Source: Gymnopus androsaceus JB14
Lineage: Eukaryota > Basidiomycota > Agaricomycetes > Agaricales > Omphalotaceae
Assembly: GCA_009733575.1 (NCBI GenBank)
Contig: ML769396.1
Span: 186,001-250,000, forward strand
Reading direction: 5' to 3'
DNA: 64,000 nt
Shown: positions 36,240 through 46,193 of the stretch, one piece after another
Position numbering within the stretch: the first letter of the stretch is position 1
Layout: each line of letters opens with the position of its first letter
Translations under genes and position numbers: made by a program
Notes under the pieces: generated by a model
What the model saw: the letters and a program-made list of their open reading frames with translations, nothing else
Told to the model about the DNA's origin: nothing
Databases searched by the model: none

Positions 36240-36818
36240 AGTCATACCAAAAAACAGAAAAAAATACATACACATGTACAGTGTTCTCACGAGTTCAGCT
36301 ACAAATGAATCTAAGACATGAACGATTTCAGAGGACTGTTTAGATTTTCGTCTTGAAATTACCAGTACGAGTGCACATTTATCTGTCAATACAAAAAGGG
36401 CCGGGATGCCCTATAGGAAAAAGCCCATCTCAAATCCTATCAAGAAAGGTACTGACAATTTGCGTCTTGCTTTAGGTAATGAAGACTCTGGAACTGCACT
36501 AGCTGGTGATATCGGTGCATCGTTGGAGATCTTGGCGCGTCGTATTAGAAGCGAAATGCTCAACCGGGCAGTTAATCTGCTTTTAGCCAATGCATCTTGG
36601 AAGTTCTTTATATCTTGATGATTTCAATAAATAGCACCTCGCATTCATCGTTGCTCTAAATTCGTAAGTACGAACTGGATCCCTTTGGATAGGATTTAGT
36701 AAATAGATATGGGACTGGATGTGGGTAATCAATCAGTGATCTTGGAGAATAAATCAGCGAGTTACAGTAGATCAAAAAGAAAGACCTACATGGAAATGTT
36801 TCACCCAACGTTCACCTG
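36240..36818. other. no gene recognised
   Basis: A 70-codon open frame at 36406-36618 (+) is not recognised and has no partner exons that I can support. Confidence 0.4.
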
Positions 36819-36826
36819 AAAAAAAA
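36819..36826 (-). terminator. RNA polymerase III terminator of the first tRNA-Ala
   Basis: Eight T on the minus strand start directly after the tRNA discriminator base, a typical pol III stop. Confidence 0.75.
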
Positions 36827-36921
36827 TGGACAAGTCCGGAATTGAACCGGAGACCTTCCGCATTGACACCACAGTGGACTATAAATGCAAAGCGGACGCG
36901 ATAACCCTACACTACATGCCC
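36827..36921 (-). tRNA. tRNA-Ala (anticodon TGC) with intron
   Basis: On the minus strand the acceptor arm GGGCATG pairs with CTTGTCC, including the G3:U70 wobble that marks alanine tRNAs, and an A follows as discriminator. The anticodon stem TCCGC/GCGGA encloses TTTGCA, then an intron of about 23 bases, then T. The T arm is TCCGG-TTCAATT-CCGGA. Anticodon TGC reads GCA codons. The D loop has one G less than the related tRNA at 59242-59343, so activity is likely but not certain. Confidence 0.85.
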
Positions 36922-37259
36922 ATAACCTGCTTGACTTATCGAAATATTGTCTTAGCATTAGACCTGGTAGAACGCTCTCAACACCGACAGTTATAGTGAG
37001 TCTGAACAAACGGTCGCTTGGAGATGTTCTTAGTGTCATCGATGCGAACCAGTTCTTCAGTTGCCAGACGTCTTGCGTGAACTCGGACCGTGGAGCTTGA
37101 GACTCGACGGTTTTCTCGAAAGGAGTGTATACATACACCACCTATCCTGCAATTCTGATCATCGAGGATGGATCAGTGCTTTAGAAAGTGGCTCATGTAG
37201 GTTGTAAAGATACGTTGCTGGCTCAGAACTCCCTCAAGACGACACTAGTGCCGGCGCGG

Positions 37260-38175
37260 GTACATTGATGCATCGTCGAGTTACGGTAACGTGGTTGGAG
37301 TGCGCTGCATCTGGGAGATTAGCCCCGCCCACCATGTTCAGACCGGCACAAGGACTCGGAGACGGAGACCTAAAAGGACAATCAAGCTCCTGCGCCCTTC
37401 CAGCAAATTTCTCATCCGGCCTTCTCATTCAAAGTACGTCGCTTCCAAGTTCTATTCACCTCTATCCGTACGAGACAGTGACTTGGATACTATCTCCTGG
37501 TGGCCACCATTTCCACCATTTCTCCCAGGTACCCGCTAATTTACCGTCTCCTGATCAAATCGTCGCTTTGTGCGAGGAGGTCGGCTACGGCAGCGAGAGA
37601 ATAGCCTTCACTGACCCGGTCTTGGCCTGGTTCAAGTACGAGCCCAACGTTACTATGGGCAGGCATGGGTCTCTGAGTACCTTGTGAGTACCTGAGCTCC
37701 AAGCCAGAGGCCGGCGTGAAAGTCCCTTGTGTCCAAGTCTACATGGCTTTCACAAGCCCCACCTCGCCTGCACCATTGGTTATATAATAATGGAGCATAT
37801 TGCTGCCCCAGATTGCAAGGACAGCGACTACTATCGAGCAGGTAGTGCGCGCCGTGGACACGCTCATTCACATCGAAGCTCCAAAATCTATGCCCGGACA
37901 CTTTGGTGGGGGAGAAGTGGTCCACAACTTGTTCTGGAAATGGGCAACTGGTAAATAAAAGACGAGCAAAGCGCTGCAGAACCACGCGAACGGCGCAAGT
38001 ATTAATTCTCCAGTACACTAAGCGCGTTAGTTTCGAGGCCAAAAGGCTTTACCTTTGCCCGGTCGATATCCATCCCTGTAACTTCAAAATCCTCAAAGAC
38101 GAAATAGTGGTGCTAGACTTTCATGCGACTTGCTTTTTACCTGCATCCTTTTACCGCCTGCACGAAGTTGCGTCG
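37260..38175 (+). pseudogene. aminoglycoside-phosphotransferase-like (APH) kinase pseudogene
   Basis: Coding similarity is clear only in pieces that sit in different frames: LPSPDQIVALCEEVG, RIAFTDPVLAWFKYEPNVTM, VQVYMAFTSPTSPAPLVI, GYIIMEHIAAPDCKDSDY, then PKSMPGHFGGGEVVHNLF, QYTKRVSFEAKRLYLCPVDI, HPCNFKILKD and VVLDFHATCFLPASF. This is the fungal APH-like small-molecule kinase family. The HPxNF and LDF segments correspond to the catalytic and metal-binding loops. At least three phase changes (near 37690, 37780, 37850) and an in-frame stop near 37956 prevent a full-length product. The left boundary is uncertain. Confidence 0.72.
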
Positions 38176-38238
38176 GCGGAAGCCAGCGCATAACTTTACG
38201 CGGAAAGTTGCCTTAATACAAGAAATAGAGTTATTCAG

Positions 38239-38612
38239 AAAAGGGACGTTTGGATATTGTGTGCTTCTTGGTAGAGAATTGTGCAGATCCCAATGCTCGA
38301 GGTTTGTGAGCAGGATGTTTATACTCATCTCTAAGAGAAAAAACACAGGTTACCAGCAAAAGAGCGCCCTTGAACGCGCCTCAGGAAAGGGACATTACAC
38401 TTCTTGGTAGAGAAGGGTGCAAGTCCCAATCCTCGAGGTATGTGAGCAGATAGATATTTACATTAATCTCTAAAAGAAAATTACAATTAACCAGGGAAAG
38501 AGGGCGCTTAAATGCACCTCAGAATGGGGACATTCGGATATTTTGCACTTCCTGACACCTAGAGAAGGGTGCAGATCCCAAAGCTTAAGGTATACACCAA
38601 TTTCTGAATTCT
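38239..38612. repeat. degenerate tandem repeat, about 150-base unit, three copies
   Basis: Each unit begins GGGAC(A/G)TT, then TTCTTGGTAGAGAA, GTGCA(G/A)(A/G)TCCCAA and CTCGAGGTxTGTGAGCAG, followed by CATCTCTAAxAGAAAA and a CGCTT/CGCCC-rich end. Units start at about 38242, 38391 and 38536; the third is cut short. Copies differ by many substitutions. Confidence 0.75.
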
Positions 38613-38646
38613 AAATAACCGTTGAACGAGCGGAACACTTTATAAA

Positions 38647-41323
38647 TTAATAATCGATTAGATCCAAGACGTAGTCCAGATGTTTACAAGGTATCAAGTT
38701 CCTTTCATAAATACTGCGCTTAATTTCAAATTGAAGATCATATTGCCGGCTGAATTGAGGTGACCACCGGTCCTGTAGGGCATGGAGGACTCTATGCATC
38801 ATAGGTGACGCATGAATTATCCCTTTAGAATCCAATGAAGAGCAGGAGCGACTGTGCCTCAGTCTTCGAAGTTTTGGTCTTGTGTCAGTCAGATTAAGAC
38901 TGCAATCATAGGTATGGCCATGCCTTTCATGGCAATGTCGGCTCCAAGGCAAAAATGCCGTCCCTTTATCTTTTGCAAGATAAAAATGTCAGCACCAGGT
39001 TTAATACTTATCTCATAAATGAAAAAAGACAATTACCTATGCTCATTTGCAAACTCATCTTAGTATGATTCTCTGGAGTGATAAGTTCCCAAGTATCATC
39101 AACATTTTCTACTGCATCTGATGGAATTATTAAATTGACAAAGTAAGTGCTTAACTTTGAGGATTATGATTGCTTGAAAAACTTACCTTCTAATGAAGCA
39201 ATCATTTCATAACCCTCATTGTCTAATGTATCATCTGCAGGCATAAAAATGGGATAGTTTTGATCCCGTGCATAATCTAGTGTGTTAGGGTCAAAACCCT
39301 TATCTTTTATGTATTTCAATATAGCAGAAATCCCAATAGCATCCCAATTCTCTCCCTCCACCAAGGTTTCAAAGGAAGGAAGGCCTAGAAGTCTCTGTGT
39401 TTTTTCATTCATTTGGATAGAGCCTGTTGGGTCCATTGCCCAAAAATAAGGCTTATCTGCAAAAGCAAACTGTACTATGCCCTGCACATAAGAAATCTTC
39501 ACAGGTGCGATGTAAAGGTAGACTTTGGTGGAAAAGACTGCATCTTGCCTGATAAAGGGCGGCCCATATATGCGTAGCATCATACATATTTTTGAGCCAA
39601 AGAATACTGTAGGAGTCTGTTTTAGATTTATATCAATGAGAGTAGAAATCTTTAGTACCAAATCTATCAGATTTATTTTGGAGAAAATAGCCCAATTGTG
39701 CTAACCAGGCCGCCGAAAGATCGGTTCTTGCAGGTTTGGCCTCTATATCAATCGTAAATTCATAAAAATAAGAGGGTTCTTGAACCGAAAATTCCACTCT
39801 GCAACACGGTATATATTTTAGTATTAGGTATTTAGAGCATAGAAATTGGGACATACCGAGTCCAACCGTGATGATCCCTTGTTACTATACAGTTTGAGTC
39901 TTTGTAAAGTGACCTCCATCTACCAATAGAATATAACAGAGTGGGTTCGAGAGGCACTTGTGCAATGCATTGTAGTGCTTTACAATACTATTAAGTAAAT
40001 ATTAATTATAATCTTATGAAAAATGACAAGGAAAATTACAAGCTGATGAATATGCAACACTGATCCAAAGGAAAAGGGGCCTGAATATAATACAGCAACC
40101 TTTCCAAAAAGCCTCATGCCCACAAATGACTCCATAGTCTTGTAATGGTTCTCAATGTGCTTGAGAATGACTTCGTTTGATGTATAATCTTGGAGCATGA
40201 GTGAAGGCCCCATATTTCCGTCGGAGGTAGGGGAGGACACAACAAAGTCCCTCCATGTTAGTTGAGAAGACCACTGCACAGCATCAGTTGGACTGATGAG
40301 ATTTTCAAGCTGCCAGGGAAAGTTAGGCTCCAATATTGGACCATCTGGACCTCGGCATATCAGTCCAGATGTTGGTTGTATCCAATGTTGAGCTGGCACA
40401 ATAGCCTACAGAGTTTAAAGGTTAGGTTTAGTACATTTTTAACCTGACCCAGTAACCAACCTGCTTATCATAAAAGTCTGTCTGTGCAGCTGCCAGAGCA
40501 TCAACTAACTAAGAGGAGTCAATATAGGGAACATGATTGTAGGTGAAAATCTGCAGATGGTACTGCCATTGATATACTTACAAAGCGATATCTGAGATAT
40601 ACTTGTGCAAAAGGATTGAAAGTGAATTGGCTGATAAAGTATGTTATGGGAATGAGCTCTAAAAAGCATAAGTTGAGCATAAGTATTTTTTTAAAAAAAT
40701 ATCATCCCCAGGAAGAAATTTATTGAACAGACCATTATGCAATAACATTGCTGGTAAGTCCCACTGGATAATTCCAAACAACTGTGCCAGATTAGGGTGC
40801 CTAGAAGAGGTATGAAATATGGTTAGCAATTCAATGTATCACAAGAGTAAAACATCCAGTACCATGTTTGAGAATATCTTGCTAAATCATCTTGAAAAGC
40901 CTGATGACAAAGGTACTACAGATTTAAGATAGGTAAAAAAACATGCATGGTGGCAGACCTTTCTAGCTTCAGGTCCTTTATAGCTCATGGCAGTGAACTT
41001 CTGGGATTCTCCTAGCCCAACGACCTGAACAGTGTTAATTGAGCATACAGCCTTCACTGAATCCAGCCTCTTCTCATTCACACAGCGAATGAAAAACACA
41101 TCACCAAAGGGAAAAACACGGAACTATGTTTTAGACAATGTTAAGAGTAATCTTAAAGTCATGAGGAATGAATGTTCAATATACTCACTGTTTTCCCTGA
41201 AACAATTGTAGTTCTAGGACCATGAAAGTTGTTTTTCACTACAAGGTCTCCGGAAACCACGTTGAATGCAGATCCTTGTATGTTGAAATGGGACGCTTTT
41301 TCGAAGAATTTAGGTGCAACCAT
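38647..41323 (-). CDS. Agaricomycete ICRGPxGP family protein (kinase N-lobe-like region)
   Basis: ATG at 41323, stop TAA at 38647, with many short introns; only some junctions were worked out base by base. Readable order: FNIQGSAFNVVSGDLVVKNN (an N-terminal motif typical of the family), FRVFPFGDVFFIRCVNEKRL, FTAMSYKGPEARKAFQDDL, ARYSQTWHPNLAQLFGI, DELIPITYFISQF, GLICRGPDGPILEPNFPWQL, VLHIHQL, FYEFTIDIEAKPARTDLSA, AWLAQLGYFLQ, and FADKPYFWAMDPTGSIQMNE. The MSYKGPEARKxFxxDLxRYSxxxHPNLAQLFG stretch resembles the beta3-alphaC part of a protein kinase, but no catalytic loop follows. Members are abundant and uncharacterised in mushrooms; the role is unknown. Confidence 0.72.
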
Positions 41324-41973
41324 GGTATGCGACTCGGAAAGATAAAGAACTGTTGAAGAACTGGAAGGATTAAACTGGAAGGCAAAGCGCAGCGCCGCTG
41401 CAAAGACGACGTGGACAAGGGAAGAAGCGAAGCCTGATGTTGCTCTAAAGAATATCCCGTGAAAAAACTGAAAAGTATAGCCTCAGTGTTTCAGGAGGCA
41501 TGGTGATTGGCTGCACGATTTGCATACACACAATACCGGGAAGCGACACTATCAACTCTTTATACCCGTAACCTAGTAACTGGTATTGCTGCGGATCCAG
41601 AATCTGAGTCACCGGTGTTTGCCGCAGCTGCCCGTAACATCCATCCATACATTGAATTGATTATTGAGGTCAGAGTGCTCTGGAGTATGAAGAGCTATGG
41701 ACTATGGGTGCTAGCTGTGGAGTTGGTCTCACTCAAAACCTTGCAAGTATAGGGAAGGGAGCAAAAAGATGCATATGATACATAGTTGATATTTAGTCTA
41801 CCTAATATCAAGTACGACTTTACTAGCCAAATTAATTAAACTAAGTTATTTAATACTTACTAGTATGAATATTGGATGGAGGGACTTGGAAGTCGTACAC
41901 AAATGCAGTATGAGTGAAATTTAAGAATTTACAGGGTGTGGACCAGTATCGATATTGCAATTCAATAATTTTG
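41324..41973. other. upstream region of the ICRGPxGP gene, no gene recognised
   Basis: The short open frames here (41507-41752, 41648-41445) have no support. AT content rises towards 41800, where the repeat cluster begins. Confidence 0.4.
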
Positions 41974-43040
41974 GCGGTTTTGATGTAGTGCTGCCGTGGT
42001 GCCGTTTGATTCAGGTTCAGGCAAAATTTTCCAAACCTTGAAGATATTGAAATTTAGATCAGTTTTTTCACATTTTTTTCTTACTTGTCTCACAAAAAAA
42101 ATATAGAAATCAATCTTAAAATACCTTACTTTTGCCCTTCTGTTCAAAATTGGATACACTATGCTCAAAAGTATTTTCATGTTGTAGTATGGTTTGATGG
42201 TTAATAAAGTACACTTTGACTAAAATATTGTGTCAGAATTTGTTGAATTAGACACGAGGGGATGGTGAGAAAAGCAGGCAAAACATCTATATCTGGGGCA
42301 GGCAGGGAACATCAGCAAAAACTGTTTTGGGCCCAGGAGGATCTAAGGTCACCTAGTCCTCTTAGGCAACCTGAGGCATCCTAGTTGGCCCAGGAAAAAG
42401 GGTAAAACTTTGGACACCTCAGGTATCCTAGTCATCCTGGGATGTTCTGGGGCATCCTGGGGCATCCTGGGGCATCTTGAGGCATCCTGGGATGGAACTT
42501 TTATCCTAGGATGCCTCAGGATGCCCAGGATGCCCTAGGACATCCCAGGATCTCCCAGGACACCTAGGATGACTAGGATACCTGAGGTGTCCAAAGTTTT
42601 ACCCTTTTTCCTGGGCCAACTAGGATACCTCAGGTTGCCTAAGAGGACTAGGTGACCTTAGATCCTCCTGGGCCCAAAACAGTTTTTTCTGATGAACCTT
42701 GAGTCAAGCGCTGCAAGGTTCCCAATACAGGAGGCTACACTACTTATATATGTACTGGAATAACAAATAGGGATGTAATGACAGCAGCATGTTGCAGTGT
42801 GAGTGGAGGCAGACTTGTACTCCAATGGCATTGTCTGGAAAAATTGTCCTGGGGTAATGAAGGTCCAGAGGTTTGGTGCAGGTGCGAACCTCCAAAAATA
42901 TTCCAAACCTGAACCTGCCCCCAAGATTTTGGTTCACAAACCTTGAGCAAAGTGAACCTAAACTCAACCTTTGGTGTGGTTCAGAACTAGGTTCAACAGG
43001 TTTGTGAACCACCATGGCAGCACTATTTTGATGAGCATTG
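41974..43040. mobile_element. outer fold-back element with nested hairpin element
   Basis: The word TTTTGATGTAGTGCTGCCGT at 41976 returns inverted as ATGGCAGCACTATTTTGATG near 43013, and a CAGGTTCAGG..CCAAACC stretch is also inverted between the two sides. The interior has no long coding frame. It contains the perfect-stem element at 42309-42696 and a GGTTCACAAACCT/AGGTTTGTGAACC stem (42933-43013). Confidence 0.5.
42309..42696. mobile_element. hairpin MITE (near-perfect inverted repeat of about 190 bases per arm)
   Basis: The left arm runs CATCAGCAAAAACTG, GGGCCCAGGAGGATCTAAGG, TCACCTAGTCCTCTTAGGC and TTTGGACACCTCAGGTATCC. The right arm is its near-exact reverse complement, ending CTGATG. 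The centre is near 42503. Within the arms GGCATCCTGG is repeated in tandem. No open frame is present. The terminal word CATCAGCAAAA is shared with the element at 49936-50100. Confidence 0.88.
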
Positions 43041-43292
43041 GCAAAATTCCAAAGCTGCATATTTTGACTCCTTGCTTGCAACTCACCTTTGACTATTTCT
43101 GTGATATATCCCCTTCCTGCTATTTAATATATATATGTATTTACCATGCCTCAGATACTCAACAAATAAAATAATAAATTAGTGTCTACTAGCTCAAAAC
43201 TATAAAAATTACTGTAAGTATTTGAGCATGCAGAAAGTGACAGTGCCTGTGTAATATCTCATGAATGAGTGCAGGTTTTTACATTAGGTCTT

Positions 43293-43502
43293 TTGTGGAT
43301 CTAAGGAGTAGCATGTTCTTAATTTTCTGAGATAAGTTGCAAAGCCATCCTATCAAGATTGCTTTCTTTATCAAACAATTTCTGTTTTTTTTCAAAATAT
43401 GTGTGAAAATAACTTGCAAGATATTTTAATAGGATGGCTCTGTAACTCATTTCAGAAAATTGAGACAGAAACTTGAGAACATGCTACTCCTCAGATCCAC
43501 AG
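43293..43502. mobile_element. small inverted-repeat (MITE-like) element
   Basis: TGTGGATCTAAGGAGTAGCA, then TGTTCT, then the AGCCATCCTAT word on the left all return inverted on the right (ATAGGATGGCT, then AGAACATGCTACTCCTCAGA, then TCCACA). Arms are about 90 bases with a short AT-rich loop. No TSD was identified. Confidence 0.72.
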
Positions 43503-44163
43503 TCTTCAGTAATCTACATTCATCATGTATCTTGTGCAGGCTTTCTCTTGCAGCAACTGTTATGACCAATACTAGTATATACCCATGTCTATCATCACAC
43601 TGCGGGACCACTTCAAATCTGTTCAGAGTATGATGAAAGACCTACCGGCGTATGTGCTGTGGATTTGATTATGTCCATAATATAACGTTGATTGAATAAA
43701 GGCAGATTAATTATGAGAGTGCAGATTCTTCAAGTGAATATGAGTCGCTCGCAGCCTGTCGGACGGCGTATGATGAAACTAAGCAAAGCTTCCTTGAAGA
43801 AACTGTGCAAGGTACTGTTGCAGAAAAAAAAACATAACAGAGAAGACTCGATTAAAAATATAAAGTGGTCATTGAGAAGTTAAGTAAAAATGCGGGAATT
43901 CGTACCGAGGGACTACGACAGATGAGTGCCTGTCCTAAAAGAAGGGAGTAGTAACAGCAATGAGCTTCACATTTCCGTCGCCACGACGTTTAAGTAAAAC
44001 AGATCTTCTCTATTCCACGGAGATTGTCGAGTCTTGAACACAATTTCCTTTCCAGGAAAAGCAAACATGCTGCAAAGCGTATGTCGATCAGATGAGCATT
44101 GTTCTCGTCTCCTCGAATTGGTCCTACAAGTACTTATTTCTCATTTCATACTTGCTTTTAGAC
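43503..44163. other. no gene recognised
   Basis: Only a 63-codon Lys/Arg-rich open frame (43692-43883, +) without resemblance. Confidence 0.4.
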
Positions 44164-44940
44164 AAGTCATTTGATTTGGGAAGACAGACAGATAGCCAAA
44201 CACCAATCGGAAACCAATGTGTGCCACATTTCGGATACAAGCTGGCACGGGTGAGATGGTTGTAATGGAGGGATAGAATGGTCGATAGAACGTGCCTGCG
44301 GCCGTTCAGCGATGTATTTTTTGATGCGGAGGGTGGTCAAGTGGCTGAGATCGATGAGATCGTTGGGCCGGAGTGAGGAGTTGACCAGTGTGTGCGAGGG
44401 CAATGAATGAGGGAGAATCCAGGCAGGAAGGGGCCGAGAATCAGATTAGCCGAATTTTTAGCTTCAAGATTCAGTACCTCGAGGACAAGAATGCGTGTGT
44501 TTTGAGAATGAAACTGATCTATATAAGCTAGGAATTTTGCTAGTGGTTGTTTGGTTTCGAATTCTAGCTCCTTCCATCTCCCTGGGAGATCAATGAACGG
44601 GTCTAGAGTGCGAGCAGCGAAACTGCCCAGGAGCGATCTGAGAGTGCCAATCGGCAAAGAACACCTTGAAACGCAGAGGTGCAGCCCTGCAGCGAGGAAG
44701 ATATACACCCAGAACCTTGGCCATGTCATTTAGCGTCAACATGTCCGAGAAAATGCAGAGAGGGCGCCACTTGAACAGACCCATGTCAGTGGAAAGATTG
44801 CACCGAATCATCGAAATGGACCCGTGGTCAGCTTGATAGATAAAGGCATTTCCAACGATGATCAAGGTCATGATTTCAAACGGAAGAAGGACGCAAGGAT
44901 TCTGGCATCCTAACATTTTCGGTGAACAATATTATCGCTG
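44164..44940 (-). pseudogene. possible F-box-like remnant
   Basis: Pieces read in different frames: LPFEIMTLIIVGNAFIY, LNDMAKVLGVYLPRC, FIDLPGRWKELEFETKQPLA and HSQNTRILVLEVLNLEAKN. The order (F-box-like start, then an RWKELEFE turn before leucine-rich strands) is reminiscent of basidiomycete F-box/LRR proteins. The frames do not join at clear splice sites. Low confidence. Confidence 0.35.
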
Positions 44941-45447
44941 CTGTTCTCTATATTCTTACGATTAGCCTCTATCAGTTGCGATGGCTCGACAGCAGAAGTA
45001 GGTCGTAGGATGCGAGGGAGGAGTGCGGTAGAAGGATTATCTGTCCAAGACATGAGGTCTTGAGAACAACGGACGGCGCTTGTTCTGAAGAATTAGGCGC
45101 TAGCTTCTCTCACAACTTTCCATCTCTCAAATCTTCTACCTGGACTGGAAGACATTCTGTCCTTTACCTTTTCTAGACTGATCGCATCTCGCAGTAAACG
45201 CATACTCAACGCCCAAAGTCGCATCTTGCTGCAAATAATGGCTCAATGACACGGAGACGTATGAATACTGAGTAGATGCGAGGTGCGTTATCGGAATACT
45301 ATAGCTCTTCAATCGCTGATCTGCATTGTAACTAAAGACGACCGGGTTCAACAAAAACACAATTATTTCGTATCTACGATGGATCCCGACGAGGAAGCCG
45401 CTCTTCTTGAGCTATAGATGACTGGAATACCAATACGCTCTACAAGC
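44941..45447. other. no gene recognised
   Basis: A 74-codon open frame (45360-45136, -) ends just before the next gene and is not recognised. Confidence 0.35.
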
Positions 45448-45904
45448 CTACAATTCTTCGATTCCCAATTCGACCTTGTAAATGTCATAAGCGACTTCTT
45501 CGTATGGATGAACCTGCGTAAACTCAGTAACAACCCAGATACATCGACAAAGGTGCCGTACCTTCTTCAGTTCCTCGACAGCGCTCCTCAGCTGTACCTT
45601 TTCCCCTTGATCGATAACGAGCAGCTCAACACGGTCTTCCTCGACAAATTCCAACTGTCCCGGAGCTCCAATCGAAGGTCGAGCTTCAGCTGTTGGTTTG
45701 AACTGACCTACATATCTGAACACTGTTCTATAAAGAGTCGATATCTATGTACTAACCAGTTCCGCGTGTAATAAATGCACATTGCTCATATTTTCCTATC
45801 TTTCCTATTTCTTGAGGATACTTTTTGAATAGATGATCCAGTATCGTTCGAGTATGAGTCGCTGGTGTGAAGAATACGAGTTTGAATTTCTGAATTATAG
45901 CCAT
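45448..45904 (-). CDS. small NIF3/YqfO-like (CutA-related fold) protein
   Basis: Three exons, 45904-45757, 45707-45562 and 45513-45448, give 119 residues with all phases matched. The sequence starts MAIIQKFKLVFFTPATHTRT, continues IGKYEQCAFITRGTGQFKPT and SIGAPGQLEFVEEDRVELLV, and ends VHPYEEVAYDIYKVELGIEEL. These are the signatures of the small domain found inserted in NIF3 proteins and as a stand-alone protein (YqfO/COG3323). The G-x-GQF-P and HPYEE-AYD motifs form the oligomer core. The biochemical role is poorly defined. The size is normal for the stand-alone form and nothing looks damaged. Confidence 0.9.
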
Positions 45905-46193
45905 AGCTAATAATTATAATGATTCTGGGAAGAGATAAGATGGGAGTGTCGAAGAAAGGAATCGATTCTTAACTTCCCGGAACTCGGAGCCTGAGGGTGA
46001 CCGAATCCTTCTTCAAGGTCGTTAGAGGCGTCGATGGAAGTTACTGAGCCTAGATGAATACCCGCAGTGCAAGAATACGGCGTCCAATGCAAAAACAGAC
46101 ATTCAAACAACTTTTCATACGATTTCGGAAACTGGGAACAAGTTCTACAGCTAACCAGAAGTGGGGCAGCGACAGAAACCAACAACAGACAAT

